A stretch of DNA of 64,000 bases, taken from contig JAEUBA010000002.1 of assembly GCA_018257865.1 (NCBI GenBank), positions 62,001-126,000 on the forward strand, read 5' to 3'. The position numbers and the translations under genes are program-made. This DNA is from Stereocaulon alpinum (Eukaryota > Ascomycota > Lecanoromycetes > Lecanorales > Stereocaulaceae). Below are positions 9,604 through 19,866 of the stretch, in pieces (position 1 is the first letter of the stretch; every line of letters begins with the position of its first letter). The notes under the pieces are model-generated. The model had not been told where the DNA came from and did no database searches. It saw nothing but the letters and a program-made list of their open reading frames with translations.

Positions 9604-10695
9604 CTATACAAGGCATGCAACTATCGCAAGAGCCAAGCCCAGAATTGTCCCACTGCCCTGGCCCAAGGGACCACCTCCACTTCTTCCTCCCGCATCGCTT
9701 GACGCAGCTACCGAAGGCCGCGTCTGCCCTGTCGTCGATGACTCTACCCCGTTCAGGCTATTGACAATGCCAATAGTAGATCCCTCATCGAAGAAATCCA
9801 CGAGGAAGATTGCAGGTGCCTTGCCATAAGCGGCCGAGCAATCACTTGCAGCTTGTCCTAAGCTTCCCACCCCTGTCTTGCCGTTTGTGGTCGTGATGTT
9901 GCCAGTGTCGGGAGCATTGATACCAAACCCAACATCTTTGTACAGGAAATGGTTCAACAATGGCAGACGTCCTGAGGATATCGCCAATGCTGTTTGACCT
10001 TGAACTGTGGGAGGCCTATCTGCAACACATGAGAAGTCGGAAATATTTATCACATTGTACGGGTTCTCGAAGATGAACGTGAACTCGTCAAGCAGGTACG
10101 GAGCTACTGTGTTCGATGCCGGATCTAGAGAAGCAACGAATGTGACGAGCCGGGTCGAATTTGAGATGAGTTCTTGGAGCGTCGGCCATGTAGTCAGAGC
10201 TGTCGTAGTTGACGGAGGTGTGTAGGCGTACGATGTGATATTCGCAGCTTCGAACTCAGCGTTGAGGTCCGCTGCCGAAGCACTGTCCGAGTTGACGAGC
10301 AAGATTGTAACCACATCATAGGGGTTGGCATCCATCCAGGTCTTGATTTCTGACAGCCACGCACTAAGCGTTCCAGCGTCAAGCAGGCTGCAACTCGTAT
10401 GGCAAAGGTGCAATGAACCGTTCTCATTGTGGACTTGTGCTGTCAAGAGTCGAACGCCGGCCGTAAGCTGGGCTGTGCTGTTGACATTTTGATTGCCCGC
10501 GTTGGTGAAGCTTATTGATTGTGAAGAAGTTGTGGTGAGGAAAGGGCTGTCGTGAGCCCCCAATTGTGTAATGTTTGAGTACGATCTTGAGCAGAGATCT
10601 GGAGAATTGTTGCACGCATATGACGCATTTCGTGGAGCTAAGACGGCACCAAATGCAGCTTGAACAACCAACGACAAAAGAATCAGGCTCCTCAT
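9604..10695 (-). CDS. Secreted GPI-anchored PLC-like phosphodiesterase-fold protein
   Basis: Single exon, 363 residues. A signal peptide (MRSLILLSLVVQAAFGAVLA) is followed by a PI-PLC-X-like TIM-barrel domain with TQLGAHDSPF (His48 at the position of a catalytic His), GVRLLTAQVHNENGSLHLCH, a DANPYDVVTILLVNSD block typical of these fungal PLC-like proteins, and FLVDFFDEGSTIGIVNSLNG. Many NxS/T sites suggest extensive N-glycosylation. The C-terminus has a Ser/Gly linker and a hydrophobic tail (TILGLALAIVACLV) expected for GPI attachment. Related fungal proteins are annotated as PLC-like phosphodiesterases of unknown substrate; catalytic activity is not established here. Confidence 0.85.
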   Translation of the reverse strand: MRSLILLSLVVQAAFGAVLAPRNASYACNNSPDLCSRSYSNITQLGAHDSPFLTTTSSQSISFTNAGNQNVNSTAQLTAGVRLLTAQVHNENGSLHLCHTSCSLLDAGTLSAWLSEIKTWMDANPYDVVTILLVNSDSASAADLNAEFEAANITSYAYTPPSTTTALTTWPTLQELISNSTRLVTFVASLDPASNTVAPYLLDEFTFIFENPYNVINISDFSCVADRPPTVQGQTALAISSGRLPLLNHFLYKDVGFGINAPDTGNITTTNGKTGVGSLGQAASDCSAAYGKAPAIFLVDFFDEGSTIGIVNSLNGVESSTTGQTRPSVAASSDAGGRSGGGPLGQGSGTILGLALAIVACLV

Positions 10696-11288
10696 TGTGC
10701 AGTAGCGGTAGATCGAAGAGGAGTAACCAGATTTGATGGAGGAACAAGTAGATGGTCGCCGGAGGAACGGCTAAAAACAACGAATGGAAATATCTATAAA
10801 AGAAGATAAAGATTTGTAGCGACTGTAGACAAATATGAAGATAATTAAACAGTCTAAAACATGAAGATATCTATAGACAAAGGCTTCTGAGACGAGTAAC
10901 AGTGTCTTCGCCACCCGCTACGTAAGCTCGCCGAATTCCCGTCAGCCTTCCCTCAAGCTGCTCAGCCACCTTCGTGTTGGATAGATACGGAGGGCAGAGA
11001 AGGATGACTGTAGAGGAATCCATCAGCTTCCCACATCCTTCTTCCTAACATCTTCGGGGCCAGGGTGATGATTTCATTGGTAACGATGGCTTGTCAACTA
11101 AACTTGGACGAAACACACATGGCTGCCCTGCCCGCAAACAAGTTATTTTTAGCGCCAACCAGGGTCCAAGCCTCCCGTTTCTTAGCGCTCCCTTAGGTCG
11201 CTGTCCAGGCCTTACGATCCTTCGATCAGCGTCATCAATAATAATAATCAATATTGATTTTCTCTGCATAGCTAAATTCCACTTCGCC
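10696..11288. other. Intergenic region, divergent promoters
   Basis: 0.6 kb between the PLC-like gene and the Gln/Gly-rich gene. A-rich near 10780-10870; no gene, RNA or repeat recognised. Confidence 0.55.
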
Positions 11289-11877
11289 ATGGCAGCAGCA
11301 TCCTATTACGACCAATCTGATATTCAGACAAAGACTCATTTTCAACCTGAAGGCACCCACTCGGAGGGCCAGGCACAAGATTTGGGGCAAGGGATACACT
11401 CAGAGCAGCGTGTTTACCCGCAGCAGCAGGGATACCCACAACAGGGCTACAACGGTCAGAATGGCGGTGGCTATAGTGGGCAGCAACAGGGAATTGGTCA
11501 ACAACAATTGGGCAACGGCACCTACGCACCAGGTGACCCTCAAGAGCAGGGACTCGTGCCAGACAATAGAGACACTTTGACCAAATGTAACGATAATCCT
11601 TCAGGACGCGTCGATGATTTCCAATCTGTAATATCATCGTCAATGCTGGATGTCTCAGTTGTGAAGCCTGTTTCGGGATCGTGTTGCTACTGAACACTGC
11701 AGTTCCACTAGCCCTTATCTGACCTGTGTTCTTTGGTGTTTTCGATTAGGGCTCGACAGGATTGAGAAGAAGTTTGGAGGCGAGCGCTTCAACAATCCGG
11801 CAAATGCGGAGAAAAACAAGGCACTGAATGCCAACATTCTGAAGCGGTTGAAGCAAGTCGGAGTGCTAGTTATGTGA
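11289..11877 (+). CDS. Small Gln/Gly/Tyr-rich hypothetical protein
   Basis: The ATG at 11289 opens MAAASYYDQSDIQTKTHF, followed by a low-complexity stretch with YPQQQGYPQQGYNGQNG-type repeats. Read straight through, the frame ends at 11693. A better model splices 11289-11586 to 11750-11877 (163-nt intron, branch ctgac), giving DTLTKWLDRIEKKFGGERFN and a charged helical tail, 141 residues. A further GTGAGT...TAG intron (11874-11933) could extend the end by about a dozen residues. The 3' structure is therefore uncertain. I do not recognise the family; the first half resembles the YPQQGY-rich tails of fungal stress-related and prion-like proteins by composition only. Confidence 0.5.
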
Positions 11878-12390
11878 GTCTCCAAGGTCTTTTTCCAGTT
11901 ATGACTGGTTCCTAATACAATTCAAAACATTAGGCAGAGGGGCCCTGGCATGTTGATGAGGATGGCGAGATGACTCAAGATCGCCTACACCAAAGTGATG
12001 ATATGAACGAACATGTGGGGAGATATCTCGGAACGTTTGGAGCTTGTCAATGCTGTGCGCATGGCGGAGGGTATACCCAAGGCTAGCATTAATGGATCGA
12101 AGAGCCGTGTGCTCTATGTGTGCCAGTGTGAGACCTTGACTGACGTGAATCCTCTTGATATCTGCAACCATGACTGAGGACCGCATATGATGACCACGTT
12201 GACCCGCTGACTAAGCGTGAACCCTTAGCAATTATTTGACCAAGGGCCTCTTCTTGATTTACTGTTCACTATAGTTGGTTGTGAGGATAAGCTTACTCTT
12301 TGCCTCGATCCCTTCTCGCATGCAGGCATGCTGAGAGCGTAGGCGAAATCCATCAACCGCCAGGTACGACGGTCTCAACATCAAGAAGCC
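11878..12390. other. Region between the Gln/Gly-rich gene and the polyol dehydrogenase
   Basis: 0.5 kb. An open stretch at 11934-12085 (HVDEDGEMTQDRLHQSDDMN and on to a stop) looks mildly coding and might be another exon of the upstream gene in a different frame, but I could not splice it in with consensus borders. Confidence 0.35.
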
Positions 12391-13682
12391 ATGGCTGGGA
12401 CTTTCAAAGCCTCTGTGCTTCATGGACCTAAGGACATACGGCTGGTAACTTTGTTCAGCCATCTGCTGCTCATAGTTTTGCTGACTTGCCACTTCTAGGA
12501 AAATTGTATTCTAAATCCGCCTGGACCCAACGAACTCCAAGTCGCCATACGAGCCACCACTCTGTGCGGCTCCGACCACCACTACTACAAGTACTACCGC
12601 AATGGTGATATTCAAATCCAGGAGCCAATGTTTCTAGGCCACGAAGGTGCCGGAGTAGTAGTAGCTGTGGGATCACAAGTGGAAAGGTTCAGAACCGGCG
12701 ATCGCGTCGCGTTAGAAGTTGGTCTACCATGTGAGGAGTGCGAGAGGTGCAGAGAGGGGAGATACAACATCTGTCAAGGAATGCGGTTCAGGAGCTCGGC
12801 AAAAGCGTTTCCTCATCTGCAGGGCACTCTCCTGGACCGAATCAATCACCCTGCGGCTTGGTGTTACCAGTGAGCTCCACCAGCAGCTCTGCACAGTTTC
12901 TGGATCTGTTCTGACTCGTCAGACTGCCAGAACACGTGTCTTTTGACTTGGGAGCTTTGCTTGAACCACTGAGCGTGGCTATTCATGCAACACGCCGAGC
13001 TCAAATCACCAAACAGAGCTCAGTCCTTGTCATGGGCGCAGGTGCAATCGGGCTGCTATGTGCAGCCATGAGTAAAGGTAATGGGTCTGAACATGTTACG
13101 ATTGCGGACATACAACCACACAGGGTGACGTTCGCGACAGTGCGTGCGTTTGCTGACTTTGGGGTTACTATCCCACTCAAAAAAGGTCATAGTACCGAAG
13201 AGAAGCTGAAGGTAGTTCAAGAGACTGCAACTTTACCTTGCCGGAGACTCGAGACAGAGGTAGGCTCTAACCATGCATTTGACGTAGTGTTCGAATGTAC
13301 CGGTGCGGAGGCGTGCACCCAAGCTGCAATCTTTGTGAGTCCTGAGCAATGTGCGTTGTGGACTCTGATCTAACACCCTTAGGCCACAAGACCAGGCGGT
13401 AAGGTCGTCATCGTAGGCATGGGCAATCCCGTGCAAACAATACCCATTTCGGCAGCTGCTCTCCGTGAAGTTGACATTGTGGGAACCTTCCGTTACGCAA
13501 ACACGTATCATGAGGCCATTCAGACCGTCGCAGGCCCAACTTCTCTATTACCAGATCTGACCCAGCTTATCACTCACCGTTACCATGGTCTTGCGGAAGT
13601 GGAACGCGCTTTTGAAATGGCCGGTAGAAGCCATGATGAAGCAGGTCACATCGTGCTCAAAGTAGTGCTAGAAGCAGAGTAG
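12391..13682 (+). CDS. Zinc-dependent medium-chain polyol dehydrogenase (sorbitol/xylitol type)
   Basis: Exons 12391-12444, 12499-12869, 12923-13334, 13383-13682 (introns 54, 53 and 48 nt) give 378 residues. The enzyme should oxidise a sugar alcohol with NAD(P). Catalytic zinc ligands are Cys41, His66 and Glu67 (TLCGSDHH, FLGHEGAG); the structural zinc site is intact with Cys96, Cys99, Cys102 and Cys110. GALLEPLSVAIHATRRAQ is the sorbitol-dehydrogenase-type block, and VLVMGAGAIGLL is the Rossmann loop (usual GxGPxG has Ala here). The segment GTLLDRINHPAAWCYQLPEHV is rebuilt exactly across intron 2. Substrate (sorbitol, xylitol or L-arabinitol) cannot be told from sequence alone. No peroxisomal or mitochondrial signal is evident. 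Confidence 0.9.
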
Positions 13683-14833
13683 CCACTACATAACAGACAC
13701 TGCATGTGGGCCACACCCCCAAGTTAAGTTCCACTATCTGGATATCTATGCTTCGCTGAAAATTGAACCAAGCGGGCGATGGCCGCCACAACTTCTCATC
13801 GAACAAGGGCCGTTTGTGAGAGACCGTTGGGAGAGTATGCTTGTGGCTGAGTAGTGCTACTTGGGGTAGGTTCTGTCGATAGTCGGGTGTCTACACGCTG
13901 AGCAAGCCCAGTACCAAGAATACTAGTGCCAAATGAAGGGTTATATCTTGTTATTGGTTGCTACGTATTTGTTTTTCGGCTCTTGCCCTCCAGATCAATC
14001 GCTACATCAAGTCTAAAGGACATGCAATGAACAGCGGGGAGTGCACATCCGGGGTTGAAGCTATCTATATTGCACTTTCACACCGTCCCTCTACACCTTG
14101 ACTAGCGGACAGGCAACGGATTATACCGCAGCTAAGGTCGCTGTGTGATAAAGCCCAACGTTCTTCGAGAGCGTACTGGCTGAAAGGCTAGAGAGTTCCC
14201 CGCAATTTTAAGGATGCCGCACAGAGCCTCTTGCGGCTCATAACGCAATGCAGCCAAGGTATGCAACTAATGGAAGTGTACCTGCGTTATTTGGAAATTC
14301 CCATGCACAAGCGCGTTATAACAATTTGATAGGATAAAAGGAACAGTGAACAAGAATTTGGTATAGGCAACAGCTAAAATGGGAAAACCAATTGAGTATA
14401 TTAAGAACTATGCTCGAATTAGGGCTATGTCGGCTTCAGCCCTACAAAAGCAAGATATCATCATCGCCAAACGTAGTGCATTATCAAGCACCGACGTATC
14501 CCACGCGCTAACGCCTGCAAAATCGAATCCAAACTTGACCGAATGGTCAATACTGCTCTACAATCACATTCAATCTAGAAGCCCAGCGTGTCTTGTATCA
14601 ATGCAGCGTCCCCATCACTTAAGGCTCTACGCCGGCTATCCTCCGCACATCGGACTTTCTCTACTATATCGATAATAATACCTTTCCAACCAAACGCTCG
14701 ATGTGAGTAACACAACTGTCTCGACACTGAACACTTCCCTTCTCATCCCTAAGCCGAGCCCGAATTGCTAATTAGCACAGCAGCGCGTTCAGTCACGAGT
14801 GGCCTTCGCCGTTACGCCACCCATTCTTTCAAG
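13683..14833. other. Intergenic region upstream of the reductase-like gene, probable 5' UTR intron
   Basis: About 1.15 kb. A weak 98-codon frame at 14379-14675 is not supported by composition or motifs. A good intron (GTGAGTAAC at 14702 to AATTAGCACAG at 14780) lies just before the next gene and probably sits in its 5' UTR. Confidence 0.45.
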
Positions 14834-16870
14834 ATGCCCCATCCGCAGTCAACCGGACATACTTGCTTGTCTGAGTCCTCCGCCTGCCACCCAAACGACC
14901 CTATACCTCGAGAGCCCTTGATAATAAGTCAACGCCGAAGAAGCTCAACAAAACAGGAGCATTCACCAGCGTCCTCAGTACAGTCTCTTGTGTATACCTC
15001 TGGCTCAGAGCAAGGTTCCCCGGGAACACCAGCGACGGAACCACATTTCGACGTTGCAATTGAAGAGAAACCTCTTGAGTCAATTGATCAACGACAGAAT
15101 GACGAGACATTCGTTGTTCCACCCCCGAAGCCGAGGAAGCGGCGAGCTTCAACCGTACTCATCTCGCAAGGACCGCAAGATGTCAGGAGAATTCTGTCGC
15201 CGTTCAAAGGAGCAAAGACAACAGTAATAGAGAAAGTTTGTTGCGGAGGAGGATGCTGTTTCTTGAACACTTTGGAGCAAGACCCGGCGACAAAATCGGG
15301 GTTACCGGTGATCATACCTGACAACGACGCCTTCAGAAGTTTAAAGCTCCACCTTGGCCCGCTCAGCCTTGACAGTGAGCTCAGCCAGATAGTTGACGTT
15401 CCGCCTGAGACCGTGTCTTTCAAACCTCTATCCGCGGGACTACCACCAATCAAATCAACAGTCCGGCAACACCCTCCAAGTTTTGTTACGCCGCACCCTC
15501 CTTATGAGGTGTTCTCGGCCAAAGTCCACCACGCAAGGGAATTGACTAAGCCTGGTGCAGAGAAGCGGACCTATCACTATGATCTTGATGTCACAAAGTA
15601 TCCTTCAGAGAGTGGTGATGTAGACTTTGTCGTAGGTGGTGCAATCGGCGTCCAAGCCCCGAATTCGGATAAAGTTGTGGATGACATCTTCGACTTACTA
15701 CATATGCCCAAACACATCCGAGATAAGCAACTTGTTATGAACACAACCAGCGGACGTTGGCCTACAATCTGGGGAGATGACAAGCCCCGAGAACTCGTCA
15801 CGACGCGACGGGAGCTCCTGACATGGTGTTCTGACGTTCAAAGCTATCCGCCAACCAAACCTCTTCTCCGTCTTCTCGCTGAATACGCGGATGCTCCAAA
15901 CGAGAAGAAGATACTCCTCTACCTGTCTTCCGCACAAGGGCAAGCTGCCTTCTGCGACCTCCGCACAGGCCCACATATCACCCTTGCCCAACTACTCAGT
16001 GCCTTCCCATCATCTCACCCACCGCTTCCCCACCTTCTCTCCACACTCAACACCCTCATGCCTCGCTTCTACTCACTCAGCCAAGATCCCCAGGAGTCTT
16101 GTACCCGGGAAGGCACTAATTGCTGGCGTCTGATCGAAGTTGCTGTTACTGTGCACGAAACCCCTAATTGGCGCGGCGGACCGCGCACAGGCGTTGGCTC
16201 CGGTTTCCTCGAGCGCATTGCTAAAAAGGTCCAAGAAGCTGAGAAAGACGGTATTAAAGCCACCGAACTTGATCTTCGAATCCCAATGTTCCGCGGGCTC
16301 ATGGCAAACCCGCTTGCTCGCGAATTTGTTACCGATGGGCCTATGCTACTGATAGGTGCTGGTGTGGGCGTGGCACCTTTCCGTGGCTTTGTGCAACGGC
16401 GACTCAAGTCTGCCAACTGCGCGAACAAAGTTTGGGTTCTGCAAGGTGTGCGGGATTCTCTCCTTGACGAGCTTTATAGCGGCGAGTGGGGCGTCGAAGA
16501 AGAGAAAGTCAAGAAAGTGGTTCAGAGTAGACGTGGAGAAGGCAGATATGTCCAAGAGGAGGTACGACACCAGGCCGACCTAGTCTGGTATGTCATTAAT
16601 GCACTCGACGGCCGAGTCTTTGTCTGCGGGAGCAGCCAAGGCATGGGTGAGGGTGTGGAGCGGGCGCTTATAGACGTGGCGATGGATAAAGGGACTTTGA
16701 GGCGCGAGGAGGCAGAGGAGTTCTGGGCCAAGAAGAAAGAAGCGGGGCAGTATATCGCCGTAAGTGAACCTACGTCCGACGCATCGTGGAACGTGCTGAC
16801 GTCGGAGTTAGGAAACGTGGTGAGAGTGCCTCTGGTACATGTACAAAGTCCGAAGCCACACGCATTGTAA
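14834..16870 (+). CDS. FAD/NADP reductase-like protein lacking a flavodoxin domain, with a Cys cluster
   Basis: Single exon from the ATG at 14834, 678 residues. The C-terminal two-thirds matches the FNR module of diflavin reductases (cytochrome P450/sulfite reductase type): FAD motif RFYSL (residues 411-415), GVGSGFLERIAKK at the FAD-pyrophosphate position, NADP loop LLIGAGVGVAPFRGFVQRR (G at 508), then VWVLQGVRDSLLDELY and RVFVCGSSQGMGEGVERAL. The flavodoxin FMN domain is absent. In its place is a disordered Ser/Pro-rich N-terminus with a basic patch (PKPRKRRAS) and a tight cluster CCGGGCC (residues 136-142). That cluster could hold a metal or be lipidated; both are guesses. The usual aromatic C-terminal residue is missing. 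Electron acceptor and location unknown. Confidence 0.8.
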   Translation: MPHPQSTGHTCLSESSACHPNDPIPREPLIISQRRRSSTKQEHSPASSVQSLVYTSGSEQGSPGTPATEPHFDVAIEEKPLESIDQRQNDETFVVPPPKPRKRRASTVLISQGPQDVRRILSPFKGAKTTVIEKVCCGGGCCFLNTLEQDPATKSGLPVIIPDNDAFRSLKLHLGPLSLDSELSQIVDVPPETVSFKPLSAGLPPIKSTVRQHPPSFVTPHPPYEVFSAKVHHARELTKPGAEKRTYHYDLDVTKYPSESGDVDFVVGGAIGVQAPNSDKVVDDIFDLLHMPKHIRDKQLVMNTTSGRWPTIWGDDKPRELVTTRRELLTWCSDVQSYPPTKPLLRLLAEYADAPNEKKILLYLSSAQGQAAFCDLRTGPHITLAQLLSAFPSSHPPLPHLLSTLNTLMPRFYSLSQDPQESCTREGTNCWRLIEVAVTVHETPNWRGGPRTGVGSGFLERIAKKVQEAEKDGIKATELDLRIPMFRGLMANPLAREFVTDGPMLLIGAGVGVAPFRGFVQRRLKSANCANKVWVLQGVRDSLLDELYSGEWGVEEEKVKKVVQSRRGEGRYVQEEVRHQADLVWYVINALDGRVFVCGSSQGMGEGVERALIDVAMDKGTLRREEAEEFWAKKKEAGQYIAVSEPTSDASWNVLTSELGNVVRVPLVHVQSPKPHAL

Positions 16871-17281
16871 AATAATGAGAGCATAGATGAACGATACGAC
16901 TGCATGGAAGTAAAGGCTTTGGATGTCTTTCAGGATTGAGATTGAGCATGTTCCCGTGTTGCTTGCCTTTGCTTTGACACGATAGTCTTAAGTGGCATCG
17001 GTGACGGCCTTGTATTGTAGCGATCTCGGCATTCAGCTGTCAGACGTGATACAAAGCTCCTGATGTAGATACACACCAGATCAAAAACGAGACTGTCCAA
17101 CGCATCAACCTACCAGCCAGTGGATATATACACAAAAGAGAATCGTGCTCGAGGCGTCAAACTAGGGCAAACCCTAGCCTTCCCGCGCTATAGAAATTAT
17201 AGAGAATTTTGAGTCTTGATATACAAAACGCTCGTGAAGCGACTCCAGGTCTACCGCACACCCATGAACCGGATCTCAACG
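16871..17281. other. Intergenic region
   Basis: 0.4 kb between the reductase-like gene and DBP9; no feature seen beyond the presumed DBP9 promoter. Confidence 0.6.
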
Positions 17282-19283
17282 ATGAAACGGAAACTAAACG
17301 AAGACGACGTTCCCACTGCCATCAATACTACCACCGACGATGGTAGTACTATTACCTTCAACGCACTGGGTCTAGATGCGCGGCTGCTTCAAGCTGTTGC
17401 AAAAGAAAACTTTTCGAACCCGACGTTGGTGCAGTCCAAGGCCATACCGCTTGCTCTTGAAGGGAAAGATATTCTCGGTACGAGCGACTCAAAAGAATAA
17501 CAGCTCCTCTACTGATTGCAACGTCTTAGCTCGTTCCAAGACTGGTTCTGGCAAGACTGCTGCTTACATCCTCCCAATCCTCCACTCCATACTACACAGA
17601 AAGAATAGCAAGAGCAGCAAAGCTACAACAGCCCTCATCCTCGTTCCCACCCGTGAGCTCGCCCAGCAAGTCTCGAAAGCCGTCTCAACCTTCTCGGCCT
17701 TCTGCTCAAAGGACGTCCGAACAGTCAATCTTACTCAGCAGATCCCTGAAGCTGTCCAGCGGACCCTCCTCGCTGAGTGCCCAGACATCGTTGTTGCTAC
17801 ACCAGCTCGTGCTGCCCAGAATCTCCAGAATTCGGCGCTCTCAGTGGATGAGCTTGCCCATCTGGTTATAGACGAGGCAGATCTGGTCCTTTCCTACGGC
17901 TACGATGATGACTTACAGGCGATCGCCAAGGCAGTGCCGAGAGGTGTTCAGACAGTCTTGATGAGTGCGACCTTGACTACGGAAGTGACCACACTGAAAG
18001 GTCTGTTCTGTCGGGACCCGGTCATTCTAGACTTTCAAGAAAGCCCTAATGATGGCGGCGGTGTGAGCCAATACGTCGTGCAGTAAGTATAGCTTTACCT
18101 TCATCCACACAGCCTGTGCGTCTGCTAATTCACAAATAGGTGCGCTGAGGACGAGAAATTTCTTCTGGCTTATGTGATCTTCAAGCTGAAACTCATCAAA
18201 GGCAAATGTATCATTTTCGTTGGAGACATTGATAGATGCTACCGCTTGAAGCTGTTCTTCGAGCAGTTCGGTATCAAAAGCTGCGTCCTGAACTCCGAGC
18301 TACCAGTCAACTCTCGTATCCATGTAGTGGAAGAGTTCAATAAGAACGTTTATGATATCATTATAGCCTCGGATGAACATGAAGTCTTGGACACTCGACA
18401 GGCCAAACCCTCTATAGGTACCAAGGTTGACGATATGGAACCAGAAACTGTGCCTGTCACAAAAAAGGATGCTACTGATCTACCGACAACCCAAGCGAAT
18501 GGCGATGTCGCTGGGACTCGAACACTCCGTGAGGAGGTACCGCCAGCAGATACGCGGAAGCAGCAATCAAAGAAAGGTAAGAAGAGCAAAGAATATGGTG
18601 TCTCGCGTGGAATCGACTTTCAGAATGTAGCCTGTGTTTTGAATTTTGATCTTCCAACCTCTTCAAGGTCGTACACCCACCGCGTAGGCAGGACTGCAAG
18701 GGCTGGGAAAACAGGGATGGCACTCTCCTTTGTAGTGCCCACTGGGCTCTACCATAAGCACAAATCGACCACATTCCCCACAGCAGAGCATGATGAAGAA
18801 GTTGCGGAAAAGATCATCAGTCACCAGCAGAAGAAAGGCAAAGAAGTCAAACCATACCATTTCGACATGAAGCAAGTAGACGCTTTCCGCTACCGCATGA
18901 ATGATGCATTACGAGCCGTCACACGTATTGCCATCCGGGAAGCAAGAACACGAGAGCTCAGGCAGGAGCTATTGAAGAGCGAGAAGTTGAAGAGGCATTT
19001 CGAGGAGAATCCCGAAGATCTGCATCATCTGAGGCACGATGGTGAGCTTAGAGCTGCGAGGATACAACCACACTTGAGACATGTGCCAGAATATCTCATG
19101 CCTGGTAATGGTAATAAGGGTATAGCAGGGGAAGATATTGGCTTTGTTGGTCTGCGAAAGACGACAGACAACCGGATCAGGAGAGCGAGGATGCAGAACC
19201 GTTTGAAGGGCAAGGGAAAGAAACCTGCTGGACGAAAGATGGACCCATTGAAGACATTTAATGCGAAGGTAAGAGGGAAGTGA
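17282..19283 (+). CDS. DBP9: ATP-dependent RNA helicase Dbp9 (60S ribosome biogenesis)
   Basis: Exons 17282-17477, 17530-18082 and 18140-19283 (introns 52 and 57 nt) give 630 residues. Dbp9 is a nucleolar DEAD-box helicase needed for 27S rRNA processing. Motifs in order: Q motif FSNPTLVQSKAIPLALEGKD, motif I ARSKTGSGKT (across intron 1), Ia PTRELAQQ, II VIDEAD, III SATL, then after intron 2 QCAEDEKFLLAYVIFKLKLI, FVGDIDRCYRLKLFFEQFGI, SRGIDFQNVACVLNFDLP and VI HRVGRTARAGKTG. Like other Dbp9 proteins it has a long insertion between motifs IV and V (about 90 residues, charged and low-complexity) and a basic Lys/Arg tail. An in-frame ATG at 17264 would add six residues. Confidence 0.94.
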
Positions 19284-19866
19284 GAGGAATAGAAGAACTC
19301 TCCCTTGATTTTCTGTGGACGAGAGCCTCGAACTAGTCGGACTGTGAATGACGGTGGTGCACGAGATGTTGTCCCAACAGTTCTACGCCATGCACGTGCA
19401 TCAAGAATGCCCAGCCAATTATATCGTAACGGGCAAGAGTCGGGCGTCAAGTCTTGTAAGCCAGACTTGCTCCTCCTACCTTTGCGGCTTTGCTATTGTA
19501 CAGCACCATGTTCCAATCAAGCCTAGTAAGCAGTCACACCATAAGCTTCCATTTTGGTTCCTCGAAGAGTCCGCCATCTGGAAGAGAAGGAAGTTAGAGC
19601 GTAACTACTGCTAGGGACCAAATTTGTCGCCCACTTTGGACATCAAATTGAGAGAGAGAGAGTTTGTTCTGGGCGGAAGGGCCGCCGGGAGGTTTAGCCC
19701 GCACTGGAGGTACGTGGGTCAACTTGTAGGGCTGTTTTAGGCGCCATTGATCAGCTGACAGCTAGTTCTACCCGGAAATGTTGCCGCCATTGCCTTCCAT
19801 TACCATTCTGTGTTCTTGCCAACGGTGGTGTCTCTAAACACCCTTTCTCCTTGACGACCTCATTTC
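19284..19866. other. Intergenic region
   Basis: 0.6 kb, with a short (GA)n run near 19650-19664. No gene seen. Confidence 0.6.

Noticed and set aside
14379..14675. 98-codon frame upstream of the reductase-like gene
   Set aside because: No motif, poor codon bias, and ends before a likely 5' UTR intron of the next gene.
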